Below are positions 28,174 through 37,496 of a stretch of DNA of 60,408 nt, in pieces (position 1 is the stretch's first letter; the number at the start of each line of letters is the position of its first letter). A program made the position numbers and the translations under genes. This DNA comes from Alkalinema sp. FACHB-956. GTDB lineage: Bacteria > Cyanobacteriota > Cyanobacteriia > Leptolyngbyales > Leptolyngbyaceae. The stretch spans positions 1-60,408 of the forward strand of contig NZ_JACJRC010000031.1 in NCBI RefSeq assembly GCF_014697025.1. The letters run 5' to 3'. Under the pieces are notes generated by a model. That model was given only the letters and a program-made list of their open reading frames with translations, was not told the DNA's origin and searched no databases.

Positions 28174-29355
28174 TTAATTGGGCAATGCGCTTAGAGCCGT
28201 AACGGACTCAATCCAGTTGGCAACTAATAAGCGCGATCGCTGCCCCTGGGGATCAATCCTATAAATGGCGCTCCCGTTAGTAAATACGATCGTGCCATCC
28301 GGGGCTAGGTCAAAGGCCAAAACCCCTTCTGCAATGACTTCCGGATTGCCGACACCTTGCTGGGGTTGCCTTACCAGTTGCCAGGTTCGCGGCACCAACG
28401 AAGGGGCATCCGCATCCCCAAAGTTTTTATCCTTCAACTGTTCGGGCGTAATCCATTCCCCCCAAGCTTTGAGCATTTTGGGTTCCACTTTTTGATGGGT
28501 GCCCGCTCGCATCAGAGGCTTGCCCGTGTACATTTGCGTAAAAAAGTTCAGCCACTGAAAAATTGCGTACAGCAAGCGCACGGGGATCAAGAGAATTTCT
28601 TTGAGCACTTTGAGGGGATTGAAGCCACTATGGCGAGCTTTGTAGGGCCGACGGATGTAGTAGAGCAGGCCATCGACTCCGATCTGTGGGGACAGTAAAT
28701 CCGCCTTAGGATCCGCTGCTAGGGTCGTAATATCCCCTTGCTTAAAATCGAGCTTTTCGATCGTAAACGGGGCTCGATCGCCCACATAGCCATCTGCCGT
28801 TCGCCCTAAACCTGCGGACTGATAGACCAATGCTTTGCCTGCGCCCGGAATCCACCGAGGAGCCAAATCGAGGGAGTCGCCTTCAGTAATGTCGCGGGGG
28901 CGGTTGCCATCAATGGCCATGGTGGCGATGTTGGAAATGCCCGTTGCATAGGTCGTTGTGCAAGCAATCAGACCCAACTCCGGCTGATAATCCAAATGCC
29001 CCACCCGAAAATCTGCATTGTGAAACAGGCGCAATTCTCGATCGCAACTGGGATCGAAGCGGAAAATTCCCCCCACATCTCCCGCTTCCAGGGCATAGAG
29101 CAAGGTTTGATCCTGTCCCTGGCACAGACTGGTAATCGCGATCGGGATCGTGGCCTCCGGTTGATTTTTCATCTGAGTCACCGCCGCTGGAGGCATCATC
29201 ATTTCCATAATGCCGCGATTTTTCCAGGCTTTTTGGCGCTGTATTTGTAGGCTTCTGACCTGAACGGTTTGGCCAAATTCGCTTTCTATTTCCTTAGGCT
29301 GGGCATTGTGCGTGGTTAGAAAGAGTTTGCCTTGTGTCAGATAAGCAATCTGCAT
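28174..29355 (-). CDS. Hypothetical protein, probable beta-propeller (TolB/WD40-like)
   Basis: A 393-residue protein without a signal peptide, opening with MQIAYLTQGKLFLTTHNAQ. Repeated short strand patterns of the PD40/TolB kind are visible (LGLIACTTTYATGISNIATM, LAPRWIPGAGKALVYQSAG, LAFDLAPDGTIVFTNGSAIY), consistent with a propeller of several blades. A hydrophobic stretch around residues 250-270 (EILLIPVRLLYAIFQWLNFF) may touch the membrane. No enzymatic motif was recognised. It converges with the kinase gene (98 bases apart). Confidence 0.7.
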   Translation of the reverse strand: MQIAYLTQGKLFLTTHNAQPKEIESEFGQTVQVRSLQIQRQKAWKNRGIMEMMMPPAAVTQMKNQPEATIPIAITSLCQGQDQTLLYALEAGDVGGIFRFDPSCDRELRLFHNADFRVGHLDYQPELGLIACTTTYATGISNIATMAIDGNRPRDITEGDSLDLAPRWIPGAGKALVYQSAGLGRTADGYVGDRAPFTIEKLDFKQGDITTLAADPKADLLSPQIGVDGLLYYIRRPYKARHSGFNPLKVLKEILLIPVRLLYAIFQWLNFFTQMYTGKPLMRAGTHQKVEPKMLKAWGEWITPEQLKDKNFGDADAPSLVPRTWQLVRQPQQGVGNPEVIAEGVLAFDLAPDGTIVFTNGSAIYRIDPQGQRSRLLVANWIESVTALSALPN

Positions 29356-29647
29356 AAATATTAACCAGCGATAAATTGATCCGTAATAACCACTACAAGC
29401 GCGATCGCAGTTTCTTCAGGATTATGCCCACAAATTGAGAATTTGACAGCAGAAGGATGCAATCTCGTAATTCTACGGAATCGAAGAAGGTGCCTAGGTA
29501 GCAACAACCATGGGGTTCATCATCCCCCGATTGTCGGTGCACAACCCAGTAGATTCAAAACCGTGAGTGCATAAAATCAGTTCCGTGGATCTACTGATCA
29601 ATGAATGAATAACTTGTCTGTTGATGATTTAAGCCCCCATCAAAACT

Positions 29648-30196
29648 ATGAAATCAGGTGTATTACAAACATCAAGTCTTTTTCTGATGTCCGTCCTGGA
29701 AGGGTTGGTGGATGGAATTTTGATTGTGCAACCCCAAGGAGACTTAGTCTATGCGAATCTCCCAGCCCAGCGAATTTGCCAAGCCCTGACTAACCAAGTC
29801 GGTGCAATCCCCAAAGAAGTTCGATCGCTCTGTGATTCGTTGCAAGAAAGTCGTGACTGGTTTGGCAATCAACCGCTTGTACTGGAGTCCGAAATCATGA
29901 TTGCCAATCACGATCGCTATCGCCTGCGGGTGCAGTGGTTGCAATTGGATACGATCGCCGATCCCTGCTTCTTAGTCCGGTTAGAGGATCAGCAACAATC
30001 CTGGCAAAGCCTCGCATTCTCCGAGGCCCAACGCTATGGATTAACCCCTCGGGAAGCGGAAGTTTGGCAGCTCCGGCGGGCAAATCTTTCCCGCAAGGAA
30101 ATTGCTGAACGGCTGCACATCACGATCGACACCGTGAAAAAGCATCTCTGTAATATTCAGATGAAACGCCAAATGGAAGAGTTAGAAGCCTGCTAA
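29648..30196 (+). CDS. LuxR-type transcriptional regulator with PAS-like sensor
   Basis: A 182-residue protein from ATG 29648. Residues about 10-115 look like a PAS domain (LEGLVDGILIVQPQGDLVYA, NLPAQRICQAL). Residues about 128-175 form a LuxR/GerE helix-turn-helix: YGLTPREAEVWQLRR and RKEIAERLHITIDTVKKHL. There is no receiver domain, so it is not a classic response regulator; it probably senses a ligand or partner through the PAS part. It stands alone between two minus-strand genes, and its targets are unknown. Confidence 0.85.
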   Translation: MKSGVLQTSSLFLMSVLEGLVDGILIVQPQGDLVYANLPAQRICQALTNQVGAIPKEVRSLCDSLQESRDWFGNQPLVLESEIMIANHDRYRLRVQWLQLDTIADPCFLVRLEDQQQSWQSLAFSEAQRYGLTPREAEVWQLRRANLSRKEIAERLHITIDTVKKHLCNIQMKRQMEELEAC

Positions 30197-30252
30197 ATTC
30201 AAATCTTTGGGCAGGCCCACCCATCTACAGTCTGCCACCTCAGTAGACCGCG

Positions 30253-30300
30253 CAATAAAAAAGCCCTACTCACCCCAATCCAGCGGGGTTTGAGTAGAGC
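30253..30300 (-). terminator. Rho-independent terminator, probably of ftsH
   Basis: On the minus strand CTACTCA pairs with TGAGTAG, with an inner CCCC/GGGG pairing, followed by TTTTTTATTG. It lies about 165 bases past the ftsH stop and about 60 bases after the convergent LuxR-type gene, with no T run on the plus strand. Confidence 0.7.
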
Positions 30301-30394
30301 TTACTTCCAGTTAACGGTTTACGACTGGCTAACCTATGGGTGTCCAACTAACGGATGGGTGTCTACCGGGTGTTCCCATGTCAGCCTCGGTCAG

Positions 30395-30467
30395 CTAACT
30401 AGGCTAACCAATCAACTAGGCTAACCAATCAACTAGGTCAACTAACCAACTAGGTCAACTAACTAGG
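30395..30467. repeat. Tandem repeat, 17 bp x 3-4, reaching the ftsH stop
   Basis: Units CTAACCAATCAACTAGG (30404-30420, 30421-30437) and TCAACTAACCAACTAGG (30438-30454), then a 13-base partial unit TCAACTAACTAGG (30455-30467) that contains the ftsH stop (CTA at 30463-30465). Confidence 0.9.
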
Positions 30468-32304
30468 CAAAAGTTGCCATTTTCACGTCATTGGTTGCCA
30501 ACAGTTCTTGCAGTTCCTCCGCATCTACCGTTTCTTTCTCAATCAGCATTGCTGCCAACTTATCCAGAATGTGTCGGTTTTCCGTCAGAACTTGCTTACA
30601 GCGACGGTAGGCTTGATCAACCAAGTTCCGCACTTCGTCATCCACCGTTGCAGCGGTTTCTTCCGAAAAGTCCCGCTCAGACATGATGTCGCGACCGAGG
30701 AACATGCTGCCGGAGGAACGACCCAAGGCAACCGGCCCCAGCCGATCGCTCATCCCAAACCGCATCACCATCTGACGAGCGACCCGTGCCACCTGTTGCA
30801 GGTCATTGGATGCACCGGTGGTGACTTCTTCGTCTCCGAAGATAATTTCTTCAGCCACTCGGCCCCCTAGGGCAACGGCCATCTGGTTTTGCAGGTAGGA
30901 ACGGGAGTACAGACCCGAATCCATGCGCTCTTCGCTGGGGGTGAACCAGGTTAAGCCACCGGCCCGACCACGAGGAATGATGCTGATTTTTTGCACGGGA
31001 TCATAGTCCGGCATCAAAGCACCAACGATCGCGTGACCGGCTTCGTGGTAGGCCACCAATTCCTTGCGCTTCTCGCTCATGACCCGATCTTTCTTCTCGG
31101 GGCCAGCCAGGACGCGATCGATCGCATCGTTGACTTCATCCATGGAGATTTCCGTCAAGTTACGGCGAGCGGCCAAGATAGCTGCTTCGTTGAGCAGGTT
31201 AGACAGATCCGCACCTGTGAAACCCGGCGTCCGACGGGCAATTTTCTCCAGATCCACATCCTTACCGAGGGTTTTGCCACGGGCATGGACTTTTAGGACT
31301 TCAAAGCGACCGGCATAGTCGGGCCGATCGACAACCACTTGGCGATCAAAACGACCGGGGCGCAGCAGAGCCGCATCCAAGACATCAGGACGGTTGGTGG
31401 CCGCGATGATGATGATGCCCGTATTGCCTTCAAAGCCGTCCATTTCGGTCAGCAATTGGTTCAGGGTTTGTTCCCGCTCGTCGTTACCACCGCCGAGACC
31501 TGCACCCCGCTGACGACCCACCGCATCAATTTCATCGATAAAGACGATGCAAGGCGCGTTGGTTTTCGCCTGTTCGAACAAGTCGCGAACGCGGGATGCA
31601 CCTACCCCAACGAACATTTCCACAAATTCCGAACCGGAGATCGAGAAGAAGGGCACACCTGCTTCCCCGGCAACGGCTTTGGCCAGGAGGGTTTTCCCGG
31701 TTCCAGGGGGGCCTACCAGCAACACACCCTTAGGAATCTTTGCGCCCACTGCGGTAAAGCGATCGGCATTTTTCAAGAAATCCACCACTTCCGCCAGTTC
31801 CAGCTTGGCCTGGTCAATCCCAGCCACATCACCAAAGGTGACTTGGGTTTGGGGTTCCATTTGCACCCGAGCCTTGGACTTGCCAAAGTTCATGGCTTGG
31901 CTACCGGGGCCATTCTGGGCACGGCGCAACAGGAAAAATAGACCGACCAACAGCAGAATGGGGAAGAACAGGCTACTCAATGCCCGCAGCCAGAAGCCTT
32001 CATCCTGTTGAGGCAGGACAGAGATATCCACATCATTCTTGGTGAGGGTATCGATCAGCTTCGTGTCGCCTGGGAGGAGGTTAACGATGAATTTCTCCCC
32101 ATCTTTGCGTGTCACCACTGCACGGGTGCGATCGCCACTCAGGCTGGCTTTTTCAACCTGTTTCGCTTCAACTTGCTGAATAAACTCACTATATTTCCAG
32201 TTTTCCTTTGCAGGCGGCTGGCGATCAATAAACGCCGTCGCCAGTGCGATGACGACGATCGCCAAGAGCGCATAGAGTCCTGCATTTCTCCACCGTTTAT
32301 TCAC
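30463..32304 (-). CDS. ftsH: ATP-dependent zinc metalloprotease FtsH
   Basis: A 613-residue membrane-anchored AAA protease. Two membrane segments lie at about 8-25 and 107-126 with the soluble loop between them. The AAA domain has Walker A GPPGTGKT at 198-205 and Walker [12 protein letters not shown]. The zinc site HEAGH is near residue 420. FtsH complexes degrade damaged membrane proteins such as photosystem II D1. The N-terminus [16 protein letters not shown] resembles the cyanobacterial FtsH3 type (Synechocystis Slr1604), from memory and not confirmed. The stop codon lies inside a 17-bp tandem repeat, and a terminator follows at 30253-30300. Confidence 0.96.
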   Translation of the reverse strand: MNKRWRNAGLYALLAIVVIALATAFIDRQPPAKENWKYSEFIQQVEAKQVEKASLSGDRTRAVVTRKDGEKFIVNLLPGDTKLIDTLTKNDVDISVLPQQDEGFWLRALSSLFFPILLLVGLFFLLRRAQNGPGSQAMNFGKSKARVQMEPQTQVTFGDVAGIDQAKLELAEVVDFLKNADRFTAVGAKIPKGVLLVGPPGTGKTLLAKAVAGEAGVPFFSISGSEFVEMFVGVGASRVRDLFEQAKTNAPCIVFIDEIDAVGRQRGAGLGGGNDEREQTLNQLLTEMDGFEGNTGIIIIAATNRPDVLDAALLRPGRFDRQVVVDRPDYAGRFEVLKVHARGKTLGKDVDLEKIARRTPGFTGADLSNLLNEAAILAARRNLTEISMDEVNDAIDRVLAGPEKKDRVMSEKRKELVAYHEAGHAIVGALMPDYDPVQKISIIPRGRAGGLTWFTPSEERMDSGLYSRSYLQNQMAVALGGRVAEEIIFGDEEVTTGASNDLQQVARVARQMVMRFGMSDRLGPVALGRSSGSMFLGRDIMSERDFSEETAATVDDEVRNLVDQAYRRCKQVLTENRHILDKLAAMLIEKETVDAEELQELLATNDVKMATFA

Positions 32305-32544
32305 CGGGGTTATCCCTCCTAAAGGATGTGATGGGTCGATCCCTAGTTTGCTTCTTATTGTTAATTAATCTTAACGTATCCTCAGAAACTTGGGATCCCC
32401 TCTCAGAATGCGATCGGGTGTGGAATGCCGCACTGGAGATTCTTGCCCTAGCCTTTTATGCTTGACGAAGATTTCTCCAATGCCACTATTCCCTTAGTCC
32501 ATCATCTCCTTAAATAATCGGGATAGAGATTAAATTTCCAGAGA

Positions 32545-32754
32545 CTAAATTTCCTGGGTTGGGGCTGCTGTATTGGCAGTGGGTTGTAGGTGCTCAGTTT
32601 GTAAGCGTGGGGTCCCCTCGATCGGCGACATCCCCAGCATCCAAGCCCGGAGGAGTAGAAACGCAGCCATCAAACCAAACAATGCAATGACAAATTCTCC
32701 CTGCGACCGCCGTTGAAGGCGTTGCTGACGCAAGCTTCTGCGGATTGACTTCAT
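32545..32754 (-). CDS. Small single-span membrane protein coupled to the class IV aminotransferase gene
   Basis: A 69-residue protein with a strongly basic N-terminus (RRSLRQQRLQRRS), one membrane helix at about 20-41 (FVIALFGLMAAFLLLRAWML) and a polar tail. Its ATG lies three bases after the TAA of the upstream gene, a spacing typical of translational coupling, which is the main reason to believe it. Positive-inside topology predicts a cytoplasmic N-terminus. No family recognised. Confidence 0.6.
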   Translation of the reverse strand: MKSIRRSLRQQRLQRRSQGEFVIALFGLMAAFLLLRAWMLGMSPIEGTPRLQTEHLQPTANTAAPTQEI

Positions 32755-32757
32755 AGG

Positions 32758-33579
32758 TTATGGATTTGGGTAGATAAAATATCGGTGAAGTGCCTGTAAT
32801 GGTGAGCGATCTGGGGCAAAAGACAACCACCGTTCTCCCAGTAACACTCGGTTAATTGGCACAATTTCTACTACACAGTTGGAATAGGCCATTACGTGAA
32901 ACCGCTGAATCAAGTCAGTAGTCCACGGCACTTGAGCAGTGGGTAAGCCTTGGGACTGGCAAAATTGCAGGATAGCCCGTCGCTGGATACCCGCTAAGAG
33001 ACCGTTGTCGAGGGGTGGGGTGTACCAAGTCCCATCTGTGTAACCCCAGAGATTTCCTGTACTGGTTTCTAGCCAATGGCCTTGGGAGTTCGTCAAAATG
33101 GCTTCCTGGGCTTGGTGGGTCTGGGCGGTTTGTAGCGCAAGCCAGGGGGCGAGGTAATTTCCCGTTTTCTGTGCCGGGAGCGATCGCGCCCAATCCGGGT
33201 CGGCTACCCAGGCGGTAATTCCCTGTTGCTGTCGTTGGGTGAGGTCGGCAGGTAAGGGGCGTCCGGTAATCCACTCGCGGCCATCAGGAAACAGAGTAAT
33301 GCGCAGAATCGGATAATGCTGGCTCATCTGAACAGCTCCCTGGTGCACCCGCTGCCAATCCGGTGTCCGCCAACGGAAGGTTTGAAGATTGGCGCGCAGC
33401 CGATCGCAGTGGTCAGGCCAGTGGGTTAAGGGATGATCGAGGGATTGGTGATATACCCGCAGCGTGGTGAATACGGTGGCTCCGTAAAGCAATCCTGGAT
33501 CCGTAATTGGGAGCTCGATCGTAGCGCCCAATTGCATCGTGCCGTTGAACCAAAACCCTAAATTTTGTGGGGTAGTCAT
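32758..33579 (-). CDS. Class IV aminotransferase (aminodeoxychorismate lyase-like)
   Basis: A 273-residue PLP enzyme from ATG 33579 (MTTPQNLGFWFNGTM); an in-frame ATG at 33645 is a longer option. The fold-type IV pattern is visible: TDPGLLYGATVFTTLRVY near the start, a candidate PLP lysine in AQKTGNYLAPW, and the downstream ETSTGNLWGY and GLLAGIQRRAI. Aminodeoxychorismate lyase (PabC, p-aminobenzoate for folate) is the best guess; branched-chain or D-amino acid aminotransferases share the fold. A small membrane protein gene follows three bases after the stop. Confidence 0.78.
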   Translation of the reverse strand: MTTPQNLGFWFNGTMQLGATIELPITDPGLLYGATVFTTLRVYHQSLDHPLTHWPDHCDRLRANLQTFRWRTPDWQRVHQGAVQMSQHYPILRITLFPDGREWITGRPLPADLTQRQQQGITAWVADPDWARSLPAQKTGNYLAPWLALQTAQTHQAQEAILTNSQGHWLETSTGNLWGYTDGTWYTPPLDNGLLAGIQRRAILQFCQSQGLPTAQVPWTTDLIQRFHVMAYSNCVVEIVPINRVLLGERWLSFAPDRSPLQALHRYFIYPNP

Positions 33580-33657
33580 AGGAATCGGGAGGGAGACTGG
33601 ATAGACTAGAAAATCGCAAGATAAGACGTTGTCCAGAAACTTCATTCATTAAGCGCC

Positions 33658-34689
33658 ATGGCAAGCAAAGACCAGCATTTAGGGTGGCTGAAAAAAGGGG
33701 ATACTGCGCTGGAGTGGAAGCAGTATAAACAAGCGATCGCAGCCTACGAAAAAGCGACCAAAGCTAAGTCTAACTGTGTCGAGGCTTGGACTAAGTTGGG
33801 GCGTGCTTGCATGGATATAGAAGAGTTCGATCGGGCGATCGCGGCCTTTGACAAAGTCATTAAGCTTGAACCAGATAATTTTGACGGGTATTTCTATAAA
33901 GCGGCGGTGCAGGAAGAAGCTGGGCAAATCGATGCAGCCGAAGCCACCCATCGTCAAGTAGTCGAGATTTTGGATGATCATCCCGGCTGTTATTTTAGTT
34001 TGGGAACATTTCTGAATCGCCAAAAGCGCTATGAAGAAGCATTGGAATTTCTGACCCAGGCGGTGGAGATGGCTCCCAATCCCATGAATCTGACCGCCCG
34101 CAGTTTTTCCCTAGAGAGCCTAGAACGATACGAAGAGGCACTCTCAGATCTGAATCGGGTGGACAGCTATGGTGCGTTTTACATGGTTTACCACAGCCGA
34201 GGTCAGCTCTTAGAAAAACTAAAACGCTACGATGAAGCGCTAGAAGTCTACAAGGAAGGGATGGAGCAAGATCCAATCCCTCTCTTGTTGCTGGATCAGA
34301 CCTATCTGTTAGAAACGCTGGGGCGCACGGAAGAGGCAGAGGCGATCTACGCTGACGAGATGGAAAATTCGAAGGAGGGTGAATTCCCGGAGCTGGGGTA
34401 TAACATCAGAGCTCAAACTAAACAACGGCTAGAGCTCTATGATGAGGCGATCGCGATCTATGAAGAGGGTTTACAGGAATACCCTGACAATCCCGGCTTT
34501 CTCTATGACATAGCAATCTGTTACAGCCAAAAAGGAGATGCGGATCAAGCGCTGCAAACCCTGAAAAAAGCGATCGCGGGGAACGAAGACATGCGTGAGT
34601 GGGCCAAGGAGGAGCCACTGCTGTTAAAAGGATTAAAAGATAATGATGTCTTTGAACAGTTAGTTGGTTTAGATCGTGAGTCGGTTTAG
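33658..34689 (+). CDS. Tetratricopeptide repeat protein
   Basis: A 343-residue protein made of TPR units (for example ALEWKQYKQAIAAYEKATKA, FDRAIAAFDKVIKLEPDNF, YDEAIAIYEEGLQEYPDNP). No signal peptide or membrane segment, so it is probably a cytoplasmic scaffold. It diverges from the aminotransferase gene by only a few dozen bases, so the two promoters must overlap. The last codons and the TAG stop are duplicated in a 17-bp tandem repeat. Confidence 0.9.
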   Translation: MASKDQHLGWLKKGDTALEWKQYKQAIAAYEKATKAKSNCVEAWTKLGRACMDIEEFDRAIAAFDKVIKLEPDNFDGYFYKAAVQEEAGQIDAAEATHRQVVEILDDHPGCYFSLGTFLNRQKRYEEALEFLTQAVEMAPNPMNLTARSFSLESLERYEEALSDLNRVDSYGAFYMVYHSRGQLLEKLKRYDEALEVYKEGMEQDPIPLLLLDQTYLLETLGRTEEAEAIYADEMENSKEGEFPELGYNIRAQTKQRLELYDEAIAIYEEGLQEYPDNPGFLYDIAICYSQKGDADQALQTLKKAIAGNEDMREWAKEEPLLLKGLKDNDVFEQLVGLDRESV

Positions 34690-34699
34690 ATCGTGAGTT
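34666..34699. repeat. Tandem repeat, 17 bp x 2, spanning the TPR gene stop
   Basis: GGTTTAGATCGTGAGTC (34666-34682) is followed by GGTTTAGATCGTGAGTT (34683-34699). The first copy encodes GLDRE; in the second, shifted frame, TAG at 34687-34689 is the stop. Confidence 0.95.
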
Positions 34700-34731
34700 T
34701 AGTTTCAGCAATAGATGAGTTGAAACAATCA

Positions 34732-34765
34732 GCGCAACTGCTAGCTAGGCGCAACTGCTGGCTAG
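34732..34765. repeat. Tandem repeat, 17 bp x 2
   Basis: GCGCAACTGCTAGCTAG (34732-34748) and GCGCAACTGCTGGCTAG (34749-34765), one difference, between the TPR and methyltransferase genes. Confidence 0.93.
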
Positions 34766-34822
34766 TTTGTAGCTGGCTGGGGCAAAGCAGTTTGTTGGCA
34801 GGTTGCAAAGAGGCTGATTCAG

Positions 34823-35560
34823 ATGCCAAAACAGGGTGAAATTGATTATCTCAAAAACATTGGTGAAGCAGGAATTTACCATGCTTTGCATAAACCCTTT
34901 ACCGATGGAGCCTGTGGGCAATATTTAATGGAAATTGGGGCGGTAATGAATCTGCTGCCCGCGCCCCCGGCTCGGTTGCTCGATCTCGGCTGTGGGACGG
35001 GTTGGACAAGTTGCTTCTTTGCGAAACGGGGCTACACTGTCGTCGGCCAAGATATTGCACCCGATATGATTCAATACGCAGACATGAATCGCCAAAATAT
35101 CGGTTTAGATAACATTGCTTTTGTCACCTGTGACTATGAGTCGATGGCCTTTCGAGATGAATTTGATTGCGCAGTCTTTTTCGATGCTTTACACCATGCG
35201 ATCGATGAAGTAGAAGCCCTACGCAGCGTGTACCGGGCTCTCAAACCGGGGGGAATTTGTATTACGTCCGAACCAGGGGCAGGTCATTCCAAAAGTCCAG
35301 AATCTATCCAAGCCATGGCGCAATTTGGCGTGACTGAGCGCGACATGCCTCCTGGCACGATTATTCGGGCGGCCAAACAGGTGGGGTTTCGGGCCAGTCG
35401 AGTGTATCCCCATGCCAGCGACTTTGGACGGCTTTATGCACCCCCGAAACATGCTAGGTTACGTAAGCTGTGGCGTTGGCCGATCGTCGGGGGATTCGTC
35501 GCCTGGTATATCGCTGCAATTCGGAAGCGATCGACAGGAATTGTTGTTTTGATTAAGTAA
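34823..35560 (+). CDS. Class I SAM-dependent methyltransferase
   Basis: A 245-residue protein with motif I LLDLGCGTGWTSCFFAKRG near residue 52, acidic motif II in VVGQDIAPDMIQYA and post-motif FDCAVFFDALHHAIDEVEAL. The C-terminus (LWRWPIVGGFVAWYIAAIRK) is hydrophobic and may attach to the membrane. The substrate is unknown. It starts 133 bases after the TPR gene and 27 bases before menH in the same direction, so it may share a transcript with menH; a quinone-related substrate would be a guess only. Confidence 0.85.
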   Translation: MPKQGEIDYLKNIGEAGIYHALHKPFTDGACGQYLMEIGAVMNLLPAPPARLLDLGCGTGWTSCFFAKRGYTVVGQDIAPDMIQYADMNRQNIGLDNIAFVTCDYESMAFRDEFDCAVFFDALHHAIDEVEALRSVYRALKPGGICITSEPGAGHSKSPESIQAMAQFGVTERDMPPGTIIRAAKQVGFRASRVYPHASDFGRLYAPPKHARLRKLWRWPIVGGFVAWYIAAIRKRSTGIVVLIK

Positions 35561-35587
35561 GCTGATCCAGTGAGTTAATCCAGTAAC

Positions 35588-36385
35588 ATGCTGCATTATC
35601 AAACCGATGGATCTCCAGAGTTTCCAGCATTGTGTTTTCTCCATGGCTTTCTAGGTCGAGGAGATGATTTTTCTGAACTTGTTAACTATCTTTCGCAGCA
35701 ATTCTACTGTATTTGTATTGACTTACCGGGACATGGCTATAGCCTTGATTTGCCTAGTGATACTTACGCGATGGCGTATGCTGCTTTTCAAGTAGTTGCC
35801 GTTTTGAATGATTTAGCAATTTCCCAAGCGAGTCTCTATGGATATTCTATGGGTGGACGTTTGGCATTGTATTTAGCGCTGTATTATCCCGATCGATTCC
35901 CCCAAGTCTTTCTCGAATCGGCCTCTCCAGGACTGGCAAGCGAAGCAGAACGGAATGAACGATACGTTCGGGATATGGCTTTAGCGGCAGAATTGCAGCA
36001 AGATTTTCCTCGATTCCTCGATTGCTGGTATCAACAACCCTTATTCCAATCCCTCCGGCAGCATCCCAAATTTCCAGCGATTTACCAAAAACGCCAGCAG
36101 AATCATCCCCAGGACTTGACCCAATCTTTACGTGCCATGGGACTAGGTGTCCAACCTAATCTTTGGCCCCATTTGCCACACCTCACCCAGCCGATTCAGT
36201 TAATTGCCGGGGAATGGGATCGTAAATTTGTTGCCATTCAGCAAACTATGGCCCAGTCGTTGCCCAATGCAAAATGCACGATCGTGCCCCAGGCTGGTCA
36301 CAATGTCCACCTTGAACAACCCGCCGCAATTCAGGCAATCATTCACGCGGCCCTCGATCGGTCATCATCAATTTCCCAGGGCTGA
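35588..36385 (+). CDS. menH: 2-succinyl-6-hydroxy-2,4-cyclohexadiene-1-carboxylate synthase (MenH-type alpha/beta hydrolase)
   Basis: A 265-residue alpha/beta-hydrolase. Typical MenH features are CFLHGFLGRGDDFSELV near residue 17, DLPGHGYS, the nucleophile elbow LYGYSMGGRLALYLAL near residue 90 and the late histidine in QAGHNVHLEQP. MenH removes pyruvate in menaquinone/phylloquinone synthesis; phylloquinone is the photosystem I quinone in cyanobacteria. The 3' end overlaps the convergent Nudix gene by 18 bases. Confidence 0.85.
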   Translation: MLHYQTDGSPEFPALCFLHGFLGRGDDFSELVNYLSQQFYCICIDLPGHGYSLDLPSDTYAMAYAAFQVVAVLNDLAISQASLYGYSMGGRLALYLALYYPDRFPQVFLESASPGLASEAERNERYVRDMALAAELQQDFPRFLDCWYQQPLFQSLRQHPKFPAIYQKRQQNHPQDLTQSLRAMGLGVQPNLWPHLPHLTQPIQLIAGEWDRKFVAIQQTMAQSLPNAKCTIVPQAGHNVHLEQPAAIQAIIHAALDRSSSISQG

Positions 36386-36814
36386 AGTCTGCTGGGCGAT
36401 GAAGTCGAGTAGCGCTTTTTGGTGGGTTGGCCCGATCGGTCGGATTTGCTTCGCGATCGGCGAAAACTTTTCTCCTGATTGAATTTCCGTAACGGTGGCT
36501 AGCCCCATGTCCCAACCTTCATTGAGTTGCAACTGATCCAGCCCTACCGTGAGCGAGGCTTGGTAGACATGACGAATCACCTTGTCATCGGCGTAGCAAC
36601 CAAATTTTTGCAGGTCGATCGCGCGGTAGCCAATTTCCTCCAGCAATTCCCGACCCACGGCATCATCGGGATGTTCCCCCGGTTCCACATGGCCTCCAAA
36701 TAAGCCCCAATAGGCTGGATAGACAATTTCCGGCTTGTTATCGCGCAGTTGCAGTAAGTAACGATCGTCTTGGTGCAGAATCGCGATCGCAACTTGAATC
36801 CTGGAATCTTGCAT
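36368..36814 (-). CDS. Nudix hydrolase
   Basis: A 148-residue protein with a complete Nudix box: GHVEPGEHPDDAVGRELLEE followed by IG, near residue 41. It hydrolyses a nucleoside diphosphate linked to another group; the substrate is not evident. The gene start is preceded by a CCAAGATGCAAGATTCC stretch without a clear ribosome-binding site. Its end overlaps menH on the other strand by 18 bases. Confidence 0.9.
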   Translation of the reverse strand: MQDSRIQVAIAILHQDDRYLLQLRDNKPEIVYPAYWGLFGGHVEPGEHPDDAVGRELLEEIGYRAIDLQKFGCYADDKVIRHVYQASLTVGLDQLQLNEGWDMGLATVTEIQSGEKFSPIAKQIRPIGPTHQKALLDFIAQQTSALGN

Positions 36815-36871
36815 CTTGGTTGACCTAGTACCGTAGAGGATTGTAGACAGGGTGAGTAAGATCCTGGGAGA

Positions 36872-36943
36872 GTGCTTGTGGGCTGCCTAGTGCTTGTGGG
36901 CTGCCTAGTGCTTGTGGGCTGCCTAGTGCTTGTGGGCTGCCTA
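36872..36943. repeat. Tandem repeat, 18 bp x 4, spanning a stop codon
   Basis: Four identical copies of GTGCTTGTGGGCTGCCTA. The last three bases (CTA, 36941-36943) are the stop codon of the lipoprotein gene on the minus strand, so each unit ends with a TAG on that strand. Confidence 0.97.
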
Positions 36944-37297
36944 TTGTTGACCGACAGCTTCTAGATAAACTTCTCCGAGATCCTCCCCATTAATCACGAT
37001 CGAAGTCGCTTGAACGGTCCCCGTTACCGTCACCATTGAATTGGGTTGCGGCGGCGGGAGTTGCCGACTCAAGACCCAAATGCGACCGGTGGCATCCTGC
37101 ACTTCATAGGCCACCTGCCCCACCATAGGAGCGATCGAAATGACCTGCCCAGAAATCTTAACGGCACCCGAAGCAGGGGATTGGGACGTGCTACGGGCAT
37201 GGGAGATTTGGTTGATCGGCGTTGTGGGCAAGGACTGACAGCCCATCAGAATCATAGGTAGACTCCCCACCAGCCCCCAATGGAACGATCGCAGCAC
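36941..37297 (-). CDS. Putative lipoprotein with OB-fold-like domain
   Basis: A 118-residue protein from ATG 37297; an in-frame upstream ATG at 37327 is possible. The N-terminus MVLRSFHWGLVGSLPMILMG ends in a lipobox before Cys (LMGCQS), indicating lipid attachment. The rest reads as a small beta-rich OB-fold-like domain (VKISGQVISIAPMVGQVAYE, VTVTGTVQATSIVINGEDLG). Function unknown. The stop codon is the edge of an 18-bp tandem repeat. Confidence 0.72.
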   Translation of the reverse strand: MLRSFHWGLVGSLPMILMGCQSLPTTPINQISHARSTSQSPASGAVKISGQVISIAPMVGQVAYEVQDATGRIWVLSRQLPPPQPNSMVTVTGTVQATSIVINGEDLGEVYLEAVGQQ

Positions 37298-37496
37298 CAT
37301 AGAAATCACACAATATAAAGACCACAAGAATAGAGATCACAGGATATATAGAAAAGGTTGGCAAGAACCCTTTGCAACAAAAGACTAAATTTTCATGCAG
37401 ATGCAGCAAATCTAGGAGACTGAATCTGAGAAACTAGGAAAAGTCTATCTCATCCTTTCGTGGCTCTTGGCAGCCAGCACTACTTCATACATCTTC

